A DNA stretch of 64,000 bases from Apostichopus japonicus (lineage: Eukaryota > Echinodermata > Holothuroidea > Aspidochirotida > Stichopodidae): the NCBI RefSeq assembly GCF_037975245.1, contig NC_092565.1:20946999-21010998 (forward strand), written 5' to 3'. How positions within the stretch are numbered: the stretch's first letter is position 1; each line of letters opens with the position of its first letter. The notes below the pieces were generated by a model that saw nothing but the letters and a program-made list of their open reading frames with translations, was not told where the DNA came from and did not search any database. This document shows, piece by piece, positions 37,218 to 50,623 of this stretch. The translations under genes were made by a program, and so were the position numbers.

Positions 37218-39600
37218 CATCTAACATCACCATATCTGCTGCATAGTGACAATGAGTCCCTATAGTTCCACACCTATTATCTCACCTTTCACACTCGATG
37301 TGAGCTAGCCCGGAGACGTATAGACTCGATGTCTTTCTTTAGGGAGTCATTCATTATAGTATTTCATTTGTTTTTATTAAATTTGATATGGATCGATCGG
37401 TTCTTCTCTTTCCCGTGATTTGTAGATTCCCGATCTGAAAAGTTGATATCTTTCCGGTTGCGTGTTTCTCTACATGGTTTATATATTTTTGTCGTGATTC
37501 TGTGACATGCACACAAACAGTTTTATTACCATTAATGATTGGGAAAACATGATTTCATTGTTGCCTTTACAAATAGTGAAAAACGTCAAGTCCATTCGTC
37601 GTGTCTAAAAGGCCGTGTCGTTACCAAAAAGTTTATATTTCGAGTATTTCTAACGAAAACTATAGCTAAACGTTAGATAGCATTAGACAGATCGTTACAA
37701 TAATCATAAACTTACAATTCATCAAATTACGTTCCGCCTTTCTGTTGCGCCTAGGAAAAGCGTACGCACATTTTATCATCGCGATTTCATTGAATGCGCA
37801 TTACCGTTTCCCTTGCCATCGTTTTTCTTAAATGCGACACATGCTTTCATGTCTTCCATACAAAAGCGATTAACTTAATTATCATCATGTTGTCTGATGG
37901 GCAATTGTAATCACATGAAATGTCTTGTTTTGTAAACGACATTTACGCATAAGAGAAAATATGTGGAAACCGTCAAGTGCCATCAAAATATGTTAAACTG
38001 TTCACATTATTATGTCAGCAATTTTCTGCAATTTTTTTTTCAATTACTCTGTATTTGCATATTGATCTACAAAATGAAAAAAATGATTGCATGTTGAAGT
38101 TTAGGATATTTTTGAATGATGATTGGTGAAATGAATGGAAACTTGTGAATTGCACATGTACATCATAAGAGAATATTTTAAAAATCAAACATTTCGTTGG
38201 AAACTTTTAGAAATGATAACATTTCGTAAGATTCTTGATAAAATACTCATTTGGCATGAAATGAACAAATTATTGAAATGTTGACAGTGATCATTTTGTC
38301 ATATTGCAACTAAATGACTAATCGATAACTAAATAAAATTTATACGGAATGATCAAAAAATAAATTTTTTTTTTTGGGGGGGGGGGGGAATTGTTATATG
38401 AAGTGTATAATTATAATCATTACATTGAAACTTGTTCATATATAGCCTACATGTATACATGCAGAGAGATCTTAACATTTTTGACGGCACCTTAATGATA
38501 CGTCTAATCTCTGACAGCTTACTAGCTCAACTTTTGTGAGCAAATGATTCGGTAATACTTGTTCTGCATCTCTGTCGGTTTTTAAAGTTATATACAGCTC
38601 AAGGTAGGTTTTTTTTTAAGGAATTTGACCCAAATTGTGGACCTTGCCACAAGCGCAATGTTCTAGCAATATGTATAGGCTACAAACCATTGGAGAAATT
38701 TGTTACCATATTAAAACATAGGAGGATATTTTATATTGCTTATAAAGTGTCACGCTAAGGATATAACTTTGTGGCAAACTTCACTTGATGATCAAAATTG
38801 CCAATTATTTATAAAAACGACCTTTTCAATACTCTTGCATTGTATGTAGGAGGACAAATGGTAAGAACCCATAGTCATTGTAGTGCATACCGTACACTTG
38901 AAGTATAAAATCAAAAACGCTTTAAATAATCTTCAGGCTCTTTAAAGCAGCCAGTTTAATCTAATTTCGACTAAAGTTTTTGATGCCGTTTTATGCTAAA
39001 ATGATAATCCATATCGATAAAATTTGAATAACCATGTTCCATTTGAAAACAACGGAGGAGTTAAATTCCATAAATTCCATTCATATGTTTTAAAAATGTT
39101 GAGGATTGAATCAAATTATGTAATTAGTTACTTTATTTTGTGGAAAAATCTAGCCAATTGTCTAATAATTTGATTAAATACAACCTTATTTGGAGGTTGG
39201 AAAAAATTATAATTGCCAACCGAACTCGAAAAGTTTGCTTTTAAGCTTTGCGAGATTGTGGATGTTGTTTTTCAGTACCATTGTCAAAAAAATCTGGAAC
39301 AATATCTTCGACCTTTTTCAATTCACGCAGTGCGCGCATTCTGAATGGAAAAATGTGGTACCATTTGTGTAGGTCACTTAAATGTACTCTTCACAAAGTT
39401 TAGAAACTAACAGCAGCTTTATTGAATGATAAACACAGCGGGAATAATCGACAACCTGCATGTCGTATAAAATGTCAAATTAAGAAGAATATATTGTACA
39501 ATTTATAGTTACGTTGGATTATATTCATTTCGTTTCAAGAAGTATATTATTTTAAAATTAATCGTGATGAATTATAATTTGAAGGCGTATCCATAAATTG
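37217..39600. other. Unannotated AT-rich DNA
   Basis: No gene or repeat family recognised. A T-run followed by a G-run lies at 38367-38389, the same arrangement as at 34708-34730. Confidence 0.45.
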
Positions 39601-39624
39601 GTTTCTGATACTGGAGAATTTCAT

Positions 39625-40079
<455 letters not shown>

Positions 40080-40597
40080 ACATGCTCCGTATTACTTTGT
40101 ACATGATGTAGTATCATTCCCACCCCGCCTGTTCAACTTTTCTCCCCCTCCCCCACCCTCATTCCCCTCCCCACCACCCTCCAGCTGTTCATACTCTCAT
40201 CCTCGGGTGAACACCATCTTTTCATCTGGTTACCCGAGACCTCTGGACGCCCTTGACATTCATCAAATATTACGACAAGTGCATGACCAAAAGAAAAAAA
40301 TGATGAAACTGTCGAACAGCTGCTTTGAGTTTCATCATTAGATTAAGGATAGAAGTATATTTTACTTCCCACCCGATTCGCTCAAATAAACAGTGAAATG
40401 TTCCACATGGCGGCTCTCCAGTATGTATACCTTATATATAGCAATAAAACGTGTGCCAAGAACTTGTAATTTATAGCCTCACCATATTTAATACAATAAT
40501 GTTCTCAGCCCTGTTTCTAATATGCAAAGCGGACTGGAGAGCCAAAGTATATCACTCGATGTGCTAGTGTATATATTTAGTTACTCCGTTGTGCTCC

Positions 40598-41815
40598 AAT
40601 CTTGCAGACTTGTGGAGACTTTTTGCAGACTTTAACCCATCCCCTGGAGTCTTTTAAGTTCCTTATGGCAAAATTGCAGACTTGTGCAGACTGCCAGCCA
40701 TCCCTATGAGTCTTTAAAGTTCCTTATGGCAATCTTGCAGATTTGTACAGACTGTCATCCATCCCTATGAGTCTTTTAAGTTCCTTATAGCAATCTTACA
40801 GACTTGTGCAGACTTTAACCCATCTTTATGAGTCTTTTAAGTTCCTTATAGCGATCTTACAGACTTGTGCAGACTGCCAGCCATCCCTATGAGTCTTTTA
40901 AGTTCCGTATATCAATCTTGCAGACTTGTGCAGACTGTCAGCCATCCCTATGAGTCTTTTAGGTTCCTTATAGCAATCTTACAGACTTGTGCAGACTTTA
41001 ACCCATCTCTATGAGTCTTTTAAGTTCCTTATAGCGATCTTACAGACTTGTGCAGACTGCCAGCCATCCCTATGAGTCCTTTCAGTTCCTTATGGCAATG
41101 TTGCAGACTTGTGCAGACTGTCAGCCATCCCTATGAGTCTTTTAAGTTCCTTATAGCGATCTTACAGACTTGTGCAGACTTTAAGCCATCCCTAGGAGTC
41201 TTTTCAGTTCCTTATGGCAATCTTGCAGACTTGTGCAGACTTTAAGCCATCCCTATGAGTCTTTTCAGTTCCTCATGGCAATCTTGCAGACTTGTGCAGA
41301 CTGTCAGCTATCCCTATGAGTCTTTTAAGTTCCTTATAGCAATCTTGCAGACTTGTGCAGACTTTAAGCCATCCCTATGAGTCTTTTAAGTTCCTTATAG
41401 CAATCTTGAACACTTGTGCAGACTTTAAGCCGTTTCTATGAGACTTTTAGGTTCCTTATAGCAATTTCGAAGACTTGTGCAGACTGTCAGCCATCCCTAT
41501 GAGTCTTTTAAGTTCCTTTTATCAATCTTGCAGACTTGTGCAGACTGTCGCGCCATCCCTATGAGTCTTGTAAGTTCCTTATGGCAATCTTGCAGACTTT
41601 TGCAGACTTTAAGCCATCCCGATGAGTCTTTAAGTTTCTTTATGGCAATCTTGCAGACTTGTGCAGACTGTTAGCCATCCCTATGAGTCTTTTAAGTTCC
41701 TTATGGCAATCTTGCAGACTTGTGCAGACTGTCAGCCATCCCTGTGAGTCTTTTAAGTTCCTTATGGCAATATTGAACACTTGTGCAGACTTTGAGCCAT
41801 CAGTAGGAGTCTTGA
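40598..41815 (+). repeat. 61-bp minisatellite, about 20 units
   Basis: The consensus unit runs CTTGCAGACTTGTGCAGACT, GTCAGCCATCCCTATGAGTC, TTTTAAGTTCCTTATGGCAA, T. Variants include TTTAAGCC or TTTAACCC for GTCAGCC, and GCGATCTTACAG for GCAATCTTGCAG. Some variants (TTTAACCCATC plus GCGATCTTACAGAC) recur every third or fourth unit, hinting at multi-unit duplications. Short plus-strand frames across the array are repeat artefacts. Confidence 0.96.
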
Positions 41816-42944
41816 ATTCTCATTTTCTCACAAAACAATATTCGAAATTTCTTGAACATAGTCTGTAATTAACCATCCAATAGAATGGGATTTTTAATAT
41901 CAGGTGTTGATTTCATGAAGGCATGCATAGAAGGAGCCTACTTGGAACCATGATTGAGCCCCTCCGTTTAATATTTTTTGCAGATCTGAAAGTGTTGCTC
42001 GGATCAGAATGTTTAGTATTCATTATTTCTTCATGTCACGACTGTGTGTAATTTCCATACAATTCACTTGTGTACAGGCTCCACACAAACTGTAATCCGT
42101 ATACCCTATATCGTTACTAACAATATAGGCGTAATTTTCATTGTTTATTTTTTCGGAAAGGGGCAGACATTTCAAGGCATTTTGAGGTATCTGATGTGAC
42201 ATTAAGTAATGAAACAAATCGGGACCGCCTTTTTGAGAAGTTATATTTTATATAAATGTCTTGAATTTGTACACACGTATTTTCGTAGCGGGAGGTGGTA
42301 TTGTTGCCTAGGTAACCAGCTATTTTACACACCACCGTTAAACGACATCATGGTTCCTTATTCTTCAAAGGACATAAGAACGGTAAAGAAAGCAAGCAAG
42401 ACCCACACATGGACCCACACTATATCCAACAAGCATTAATCATACATACAAGGAAACTGAAATAGGAAAACAAAAACGTGGAAATGAAAAAAAAACATGG
42501 ATTCCATAATATACGCGTGACACAGATGAGTAACATTTCACCATGTTTTGACGATCTATGACCGATTCCAGGGAGAGAAAAGGAAAGCTTTAGAATTTCA
42601 CCTAACGATTGATCGACTAATCTCGTCGAAATATACGAGTTATTGTTTTTTACAGATACTCACATGACAATCTTATAAAAGTCGTTCGCTTGACTGGACT
42701 TTTCACCCAAAATCTCTTTTACTACTCTGAAATCTTCCTCTTGTTTCTATCTCAACGTTAAAAAGGGGGGAAAAAGCTCTTACCGTCTGATGTCAATTTA
42801 ATGAATTTTTCGTCAAATGCATTTTTAGTCAAGTGGATGTGGCAGTTTGTATAAAGGCCGTTAAAAGAAAGTGATCAAGACAACATTACATACCGTACAG
42901 TGCGTGGGGATATAGCAATTTAACACAACTTATAGAAAAGACTA

Positions 42945-42946
<2 letters not shown>

Positions 42947-43020
<74 letters not shown>

Positions 43021-43036
43021 GTATATGTATATATAT
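42947..43036. repeat. (TA)n microsatellite
   Basis: About 75 bp of pure TA, then TTTATATATGTATATGTATATA. Confidence 0.97.
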
Positions 43037-44104
43037 GACTCAAGAAAAGTTAATAATCAAAATGATATATATACTTTTATCGCCAAATATCAATAATATC
43101 CATCGATTAACTCGTAAGTAACAGACCGATGGTTCAAAAATGAAGATAGAAAAATAGAAGGTTTACATTGTAAATAAGATGGATTTGTTTGTTTACACTA
43201 ATATCGAGTCAATTGTCAAATTTATGTGGGTGAAAAATCTGACGTGGTTTTCTTCTTCTTCTGCTTCTTCTACAGAGAGAATAGCCTATATTTTGGTTGT
43301 TAATAACGTCATTCGGTTATGATATGAAGATGTTTTCTGTGCGTAACACGATATACATTACTAAAGCGTTTAACTGTTTATTGTCAAGGGAGAAATTGTG
43401 TTTGTTTGGGTTTTTCATTGGTGGCATATTTCTAATGTTGAAATGGAGTGAGGGCCTTTTTTGTTGTTGTTGATAATGTTATCAAATAAATAACTACGTA
43501 ACGGTATAGTGGATTTTCGGTTTCATTTGATCTTAAGATACGAAGAGAGGTTGACGTAACCATCAACTTATAAACCAATTCGTTATAAAGAAGCGTTCTA
43601 GACAGATGACATTATAACTGAATGTAAAATATGAAGAACCAATTCAAAATAATAAATAATGTGGCATCACGCTAACATATGAACGTCGCTTTGGAAAGAG
43701 TGGGGGGGGGGGCAATGGACACTCAGACTAATGTAGGGTATCGGACTCCTACATGAAACAGCATTTAGTATTGTAAAATGTATAAGGTCACATGGTCAAA
43801 GTTGGTGAAAGGGTCAAATTTGTTCCTATTACCGAAATTGCCGAAAATGTGTCGCAAACTCCTCTTAAAAGTTAAAACGGATATTCCTGTCGCTGAAGTT
43901 GATTTTTAAACACATTTGCTGATAAGGTTAGTAAAAAAAATATTACTTTGGCTATGACAGATATGACAAAACGCCTAGTGATGTCATAACCAAATGTAGG
44001 AGTAATAAACGGATGAATGAATATTAATTGAGCGACGCCCACTGGCCCAAAACACTTCTTTCACGATACGTATTAATAGGGCTAAGAGCCTCCAGAAATC
44101 TTAC

Positions 44105-44275
44105 CTGCGAACCGACACTTTCCCCCGCTTGCGTATGTCCATCTCCAAGGATGGCACTCATTCAGGTGATTATAATGTCTGTTACAATCCACCTCCGCAT
44201 CCTCCCACCCATCTAACGCTCTCACTACTTTGTGAAGCACATCGACGCCCATGATCGTACACAAGTATAAATTCT
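44105..44275 (-). CDS. Candidate Cys-containing extracellular exon, phase 1-1 (minus)
   Basis: The donor is perfect (TTCGCAG/GTAAGA). The most consistent acceptor (CACATTTTAAG) gives a 171-bp exon of 57 codons with phase 1 at both ends, the symmetry typical of shuffled extracellular modules. The protein contains LYLCTIMGVDVLHKV, RALDGWEDAEVDCNRHYN and HLNECHPWRWTYASG, ending GGKCRFA. Four Cys are spaced C-x24-C-x9-C-x12-C, with several Trp. Composition strongly suggests real coding sequence. I do not recognise the module. The acceptor tract is weak, so the 5' boundary is uncertain. No neighbouring exon could be joined confidently. Confidence 0.45.
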
Positions 44276-44298
44276 CTTAAAATGTGTCATATTTTTAC

Positions 44299-44326
44299 AT
44301 TAAATGTCTATTTAAAGACATTTAAT
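44299..44326. repeat. Small perfect inverted repeat
   Basis: ATTAAATGTCT and AGACATTTAAT flank a 6-bp loop, just upstream of the candidate exon on the minus strand. Confidence 0.8.
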
Positions 44327-44400
44327 ATTTTTATTATTCACTTTTAAGTACATCTACGTCTCCAGATGACCACATGGGAATGTCAACGCCCTCAATATAT

Positions 44401-44409
44401 GTTATGAAC

Positions 44410-44485
<76 letters not shown>

Positions 44486-44502
44486 TATATAATGTTCATA
44501 AC
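44401..44502. repeat. (TA)n flanked by 16-bp inverted repeats
   Basis: GTTATGAACATTATAT at 44401 and its complement ATATAATGTTCATAAC ending at 44502 enclose about 70 bp of TA. A long cruciform or hairpin is possible. Confidence 0.9.
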
Positions 44503-45689
44503 CCTAGACAGATTAGTAATATTTCAAATCCAGCCTTCTAATATGTAAGTCTTATTCATTTATCCAATTTTCATTCATTTGTTATGTCATTCATGATATC
44601 GATCATTTATTTTCGTTTCTTCTATATTTCAAAAGAACATTTAACCATTCCATCGAGCAAGAGACCTTTTTCAAGTCCGTGTGTCTTTCACTGCCAAAAA
44701 TCCATAAAAAGGAAAACCGCAAGATAATAAAACTGAAAGTCGCGTGACCAAAAATCTCTAGTACCCTTTCTCTTTGTCTATAGTTTCTAAAGACGTTACA
44801 TTGTCAATTATTTAACATTTATCAAACAACATGGAAACCTACACGAATACACCGATTCCTTTGAAGAATTGAAAATAAGTAATGTGCGGTATTGATTATT
44901 CGTGAAAGCAATGTCTTTTAACTTAATTTTAAGTATCATACTTTATTCTTTCTTTCAATGCGTGTAGCTTCATGCAAAATGTCGGTCATTAAAAGGCAAA
45001 CACAGGTGGCTTTATCATGCATATTTATGATTATATAGGTCAAAGCCATAACCCACATGGCTTCTTGTATGGCGAGGAAATTGATTTTTAAAATTTGGTG
45101 ATATTGTTTGAAACTATAAGACCAAATGAGCTTAAATTGTCTTGCTTTCATTTATATCATATATAAAATATGATACATTTTCATGAAATTTTAAGTACAG
45201 AAAACTTTGTCAGCTATAATAAAGCATTTCGAATGCATCATATTATATCAACATAAATATAAAAATAGGGAAAGTAAAGATGTTGAAGTAAGTAAAGGTC
45301 ATATGCCGTTATGAGATCACAACCCAGCCACTGTGGCCCTCTTTCTGAAGTAATGTGAGGCTTAGTCAGAAGAATCATGTTACATTCAATCAACCATATT
45401 TATTGAGTTACGGACAACAGATGTTGACATGGGGTTTTCATCTAATATATTGGAATATTTCTCTCCTTCTTAATAAGTGTTGGGTTTTATGCCACAGGAA
45501 TATCTCTTTAAAAATTGATCGCTTATTGACTAATGCTTCTATACTGTTTGCCAAGCGACTCATGACGTCACTACGATGACCTTAATAATAGTTCAATCAA
45601 GCAACTTCACGATACAAACATCACATGAATGATGTTTTACATTTGTATACAGATGCATGTACATCCGTGGGATATACCAGGGGGAGGGG

Positions 45690-45855
45690 GGGTGGTGGAT
45701 CCGGGATCATAGAAAGGAGGAGTGTAGCCCTGGGGGATGGTGAAACGGATGCCAACAAATTTAGATGTAAAACGGTGCAATCTAAATGAATATTTAGGCT
45801 AAAACTTTGGTCGTTAATTAGGTCTACACGCTAGGGTTGTACTGTAATAGCTAGG
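45690..45855 (+). repeat. Interspersed repeat, copy B of the 3.0-kb family
   Basis: GAATATTTAGGCTAAAACTT, then TTAATTAGGTCTACACGC and TAGGGTTGTA, align with 3135-3205 at roughly three in four positions. Upstream GGTGGTGGATCCGGGATCAT resembles a hAT-type end (GGTGGATCC). No target duplication found. Confidence 0.5.
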
Positions 45856-47935
45856 TTGAAAAATGGATGAACAACCCGCTCTCTCTCCTCACCCCATCCC
45901 TACGGTACCCCATGTAGCTAATTGGCTATTGCTGATGATTCAGCGATTATTAAACAAAAATAAGTTTCATCACCTGACGACCTTTTTTTCTTTGGAAAAC
46001 GTATTACAAAATCATAAATTGTGGAAAATCACGCCTAAGAAATGACGAACATGGGATTTAGTCGACGAATGTATATTTGCTGTCTTTTTGCTGTAGACTC
46101 TTCAAACAAAACTTTCTTGAAATATGAATCTGTTTTCGATGTATATAATTATTGAGATATTATTCAGTTCTAAACTCTCAGACCTTCTCCATCTTTTTAT
46201 TTATTTATTAATTTTGTGCTTGGTCTATGTGTTGTATTGGAGGTAGGCTTTGATTAACGAGGTTTGTGATATATTTATTTACAATAAACCAATCGCATCA
46301 TCATTTATTTCGAAGAAATTTGTTTCTTGTTTGTTTTCATAATTAACGACGGAATTGTTTTGCGTTCCTGCATATATATAGATCAATCTAAATTCAACCA
46401 AACAGGAGAATTATTTTCTTGGCAATGTACGTATTTACGTCAAATTGATGACATCACGCGCCAGACAAGTTTATATGTTTGTGATTTGCAATCGCTGTTT
46501 CTCTAAACCTGATGACGTATACACGGTACATATATGACGTCATGTTCAACCCCCTGTTACTTTGTTACTATTGCCTTAGAGCAATCCCGCGGATTCCGTG
46601 AAAAATGATATAACCATATGCACCGAATTTAGAAATCGTAATTAAATCCTAATCATTGGTAGAGGGCTCTAGGTGAACGTCTGTGTGTTGCCCGATGCAT
46701 GCATATTGTATATGCACATCCAACTACTTCATATAGGCTACCCCAATTATAATGTGTAGGTCAATCTAATTTGCATGTACGTTTCTGGGCTAAAAGTGTT
46801 ATCTTCATTATTAATGCGTTTAAGTTTTACTAAAGTGTAAACATGTTTACAGCTCTCTGTATAATATGTGGGGAAATAACACTAAATAACCGGGTATCAA
46901 TTATTTCGTGGATCCGGGTGGTGTTGGTACAAAACTATAGTCGTTCGTCTATTTGGGATAGGGTTTTTGTTGGAAAAGTGACTGGAGGTATGGTGTGTAC
47001 TTTTCTATGATATTTGATCAAATTGATCTGCATGCTTTTTAGGACACACGTATAAATAGATAATTACAAGTAAATAATATGCAGCCTAGTGTAATGTATG
47101 AACCATTGAATGGATATACATGGATGTAACAAAATAGAACGATGGTTTCGTTATCACAAGTCGCATGCATGCACTATAGTATAGAGACCGCTCCGGGTTA
47201 GCACGCGTCGAAGGATGATTGAGTCCATTGAGTCGTTCATTGGCTGCATGCTACACTACACACTTGAAGATCATTTGGACGTATTCGAATGTTGATTGTC
47301 AATATAAAAAATTGATATCATTGATTGATAACATTATGAAGACAAACGTTATGATCCTTTGCTATTCTCAAAGGGTTGCAATTTATGTCATGTGCAAACA
47401 CCTTTCAAACTGTTAAAATAGATTTAAAAATGTCAAGAGGCCTCAAAGTGATACACTTTTACAATATTTGCGTTACTGCTGCAGTTTGCAGACATAGGTA
47501 TTTAAAAACAAACACTTTACAGGTTTCGTGAATTGGATTTGGGACTTTTCGACCTTGCTCGATAGTATTGGCGCATGGCTAATCAATCTCTTCATTGAAC
47601 ATAATGAAAGCAGGGTTGTTTATATTAAAAAGTGAAAGTTCCAAAATGTATTTATTAGCACAACATTGCAACAAGTTATATTCTAAATGCTAATAATATA
47701 AATAGCTTGATTAGACTGCAAAGAAAGTTTAAAAGGAACAAATTGTGGTATATTAATCCAGGGAGAGAAAGAAATATAAACCAAAACGACGAGAATTAAC
47801 AGCGACAAACAAATAAAACAAAAAAAGATCACACGAAACTATGGAGAGAAAAGGACCATGTTTGTTTTTCTTAATGATTTCGCAGAAAGGACATTGGTCC
47901 AAATTATCGTTTCTCTCACATTTCAAAAAACTCTA
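45856..47935. other. Unannotated AT-rich DNA
   Basis: No supported gene or repeat. Several TGACGTCA-like words occur around 46440-46545 but with no promoter context I can interpret. Confidence 0.45.
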
Positions 47936-48014
<79 letters not shown>

Positions 48015-48015
48015 A

Positions 48016-48076
<61 letters not shown>
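47936..48076. repeat. (TA)n microsatellite, about 140 bp
   Basis: Pure TA interrupted once by TCTATCTA near 48012. Tyr/Ile frames through it are artefacts. Confidence 0.98.
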
Positions 48077-48078
<2 letters not shown>

Positions 48079-48401
48079 ATATTTAGGGGGAAAATATAGC
48101 CATGTTTTCAAGTCGATGCATCATATCTTCCGAAAGAAATTAATAACATTTCTTGGAGATATTATTAACAGAATGATAATATTAGAAGCAAAAACAAACA
48201 GAAGTAAGAAGATATATCTCATGCTGCAAGATTTCTCCGGAAATTCTGAGTTAGTTTGTAATAGTTTCCAAGGTGTGTACTTGCGTGAGGTCCCTCCGGT
48301 TTTGTAAATTAAAATGAATACTGGGAATACTTGTCTCTTGCTTTCCTTCATCTTCATCATCTTCTTCTTCTCATTCGTCTCCATCTTCATCTTTTTGCAG
48401 T

Positions 48402-48446
48402 TTTGGGAGGAAGAGGACGAAGAAGCGGTTATGAAGATACTATAGG
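48402..48446 (+). CDS. Possible short exon (plus), acidic, weak
   Basis: A very strong pyrimidine tract (TCTTCATCTTTTTGCAG) precedes 45 bp ending at CTATAG/GTACGT. In phase 0 it reads FWEEEDEEAVMKIL and then stops; in phase 1 it reads LGGRGRRSGYEDTI. The upstream tract is itself a TTC/ATC microsatellite, so the acceptor may be accidental. Confidence 0.15.
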
Positions 48447-49428
48447 TACGTAGCACGATTGCGGAAATTGGTAATTGCAAAGACGGTGGGAGTGCTTGAG
48501 AGTAAATTGGAGATACTTAAAAGGATGGTTCTATGCATCATTTATTCTACGCATACTTCACTAAGTCCGTTAATGAGACAATATTATAAATGTGGACTTG
48601 GAGAGAAAAAAAGTGGAAGAATAAAGTCTCCATACTCTATAGTGAATAATCAATTGATTTGACATACCCCTATAGTGTCGAAAGGTCACGAGAAGAGATA
48701 GTAGGCAGTGACGACGATACCACAGGAAAAGGGTACCTTCTCTGCATTGACTGAAGCCTGCCACGTCACCCCCTCTCCCTCCCCTCCCCTCCCCTACCCT
48801 CCCCTCCCATTCACTCACACGGTCCACTTGGGAACATGTATCTGAAGAGTATCATGGAGCATTTTCGTGTTGTAAGTTTAAATCATTGTAAATGTCAATT
48901 TCAGAGGGGGTAAAGAAAGCCACAGGGAATTTAGGGGAACTAGCTCAATAAAAAAAAGAAGAAATAGTTCCCTTTTGGATTCAACATGAACAAGCGGCTT
49001 GTCAACGCAGAACAATTAAAGAGGCTCTCTTTGAAGTTTATAGCAGCTAATCCTCTTAACTTTGGTTAATTCAAAAACAATCTGTCAATCTTGTTCCTCA
49101 ACAAAATATAAAAGAGTTAATCGAAAAAAAAACGTTCATAAAAAGATCTCATACACACATTTGTACATTCCAAAAGACATTACTATACATGCTTCACTAC
49201 TTGAACTGAAAAAAGTCCTCGACTGCAAGAGGGAGAAGGTGGGGGGGGGGGTAGTTTAGGAACTGCGATGACTAGAGTGCAAACATGTCGCCAGAACTGC
49301 CCTGTCCGTGCCTCCCTCTTTTGATTTTTAGTTCTTTCCTGGTTTCCATGTTTCCATTCCAGTTTTCTATTGTAATTCATTCCCGTTGTTTCTTGCATAG
49401 CCACCTTCTCACCCCCCCCCCCGCCTCC

Positions 49429-49584
49429 ATGAGGTTAGCATTGGTTTGTGTTCTCTTTAGTGTAGTTTTTCCCCTGCCCTTCCTCCCCACTCCCCTCCCC
49501 AATTCACCACCGCGATCCAATTGTGACTTTTGTAATAACGCATGCACTAAGAAGACCTATAGTATTGTTTCAATGCAATGCTAA
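49429..49584 (+). CDS. Possible small secreted-peptide frame (weak)
   Basis: An ATG after CCGCCTCC opens 51 codons: MRLALVCVLFSVVFPLP, then a Pro-rich stretch, then NCDFCNNACTKK and a final Cys. A hydrophobic N-terminus followed by a Cys cluster is the layout of a secreted peptide. However, the Pro-rich part is a C-homopolymer-derived tract of the kind scattered through the window, so chance is likely. No supporting splice or poly(A) signal. Confidence 0.15.
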   Translation: MRLALVCVLFSVVFPLPFLPTPLPNSPPRSNCDFCNNACTKKTYSIVSMQC

Positions 49585-49710
49585 ACTAGTTACTAATTAA
49601 CTGTGTAAATTACAATTTCTCTGGCCAAAATGACTATTTTCGTAGAATATCGGTGAGGAGATCCAATTATACGTCATGAAAACCCTATTTTCTTCTGCTT
49701 CTATCTGCAG

Positions 49711-49822
49711 TTGTTTCGATTGGCCTTGTCAACATAATTCGTCCTACGTGTTTCAAAACGTTGGGTTTGCGGAAAAGGAAGTGCGTTTGTTGTTGAATAT
49801 GTCGTCTATAGAATACTTCTAA
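49711..49822 (+). CDS. Candidate terminal exon (plus) with poly(A) signal
   Basis: The acceptor is excellent (TTTTCTTCTGCTTCTATCTGCAG). After one leftover base (phase 2) the frame reads CFDWPCQHNSSYVFQNVGF, then AEKEVRLLLNMSSIEYF, then TAA. Two Cys, a Trp, two Asn-X-Ser sequons (NSS, NMS) and a charged amphipathic helix give a protein-like composition. AATAAA lies 110 bp past the stop. A consensus donor after the stop (GCAAG/GTGAGA at about 49846) is an alternative if the frame is wrong. I could not find the upstream exon, which must end with two bases of a split codon. No family recognised. Confidence 0.45.
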
Positions 49823-49931
49823 GACCGGAAAACAATAGAAAGCAAGGTGAGAAAATTATAGCTTAATTTACACAGTGAATAAGAACCATGTTATGTCCAA
49901 CAGGGGCTATATTGATGCATGAACCGCACTT

Positions 49932-49937
49932 AATAAA
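49932..49937 (+). terminator. Poly(A) signal AATAAA
   Basis: AATAAA in the right position for the terminal exon at 49711-49822. Confidence 0.4.
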
Positions 49938-50623
49938 GTTGCCTAAGGTTGTTTTACATAAATTATATACTGGAATAAGACCTTGACTCATTCTTAACCT
50001 GGTGATCTTCTGTTTTTGTAGGCGTTAGTCTATACAATTGCAGCATACATTGATTTACATTATAATTCAGTTATGATTACATTAAGTTGTCAGAATCTGA
50101 ATATAAACGTGGAAATCAATATTTATTGTTTCAAAGTCTTTTATTAAAAATTTTGTCATTAAATTATTTCAATCTAAGCTGTTTTTTTTTTCTCTGGACA
50201 CCTTCATATTATGCCTTAAATTACATGGTTAAAACGACATAGCAAATTATGCCTTAAACGATAGGAATGAATTATCTTTACTTTGTACAGAGAAACCTTT
50301 TCATTGCGCACCTGTCAGCTTTGGGGCTGTACTACGGTAAATCAAGCTCCGAGGTACGGAACATTTTCTACAGATGCTTTAACTGTACTCCATGTACTCC
50401 AAAAAGAGTGCTAATTCACTCTTAGAGCGTGTCGGAGATGCTCAATCTTCGGAGGATTGAATTTCAATCTAATTAACACCTCATGTTAAGTTTGTTCTGC
50501 AACCAAATGATTGTTTTCTTTTGATGTTAAATGCATCATTTGGAAGAATTTTACTCTGAGAACAAGAATGAAGTAATTCTTCGAAAGAGTAATCTTTGTG
50601 CAAGGAAACTCTCAACATTTAAG

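Noticed and set aside
41975-42217. Opposing exon candidates: plus after TTTTTTGCAG at about 41982, minus after CACATCAG at about 42200
   Set aside because: Both strands and more than one frame are open over the same interval, so neither can be preferred from sequence alone.
42785-42880. Apparent minus-strand exon ending at CAGACG/GTAAGA with a 27-codon protein-like frame
   Set aside because: There is no AG dinucleotide between the upstream in-frame stop and the donor, so no acceptor can exist. The case also shows how easily protein-like frames next to good donors arise here.
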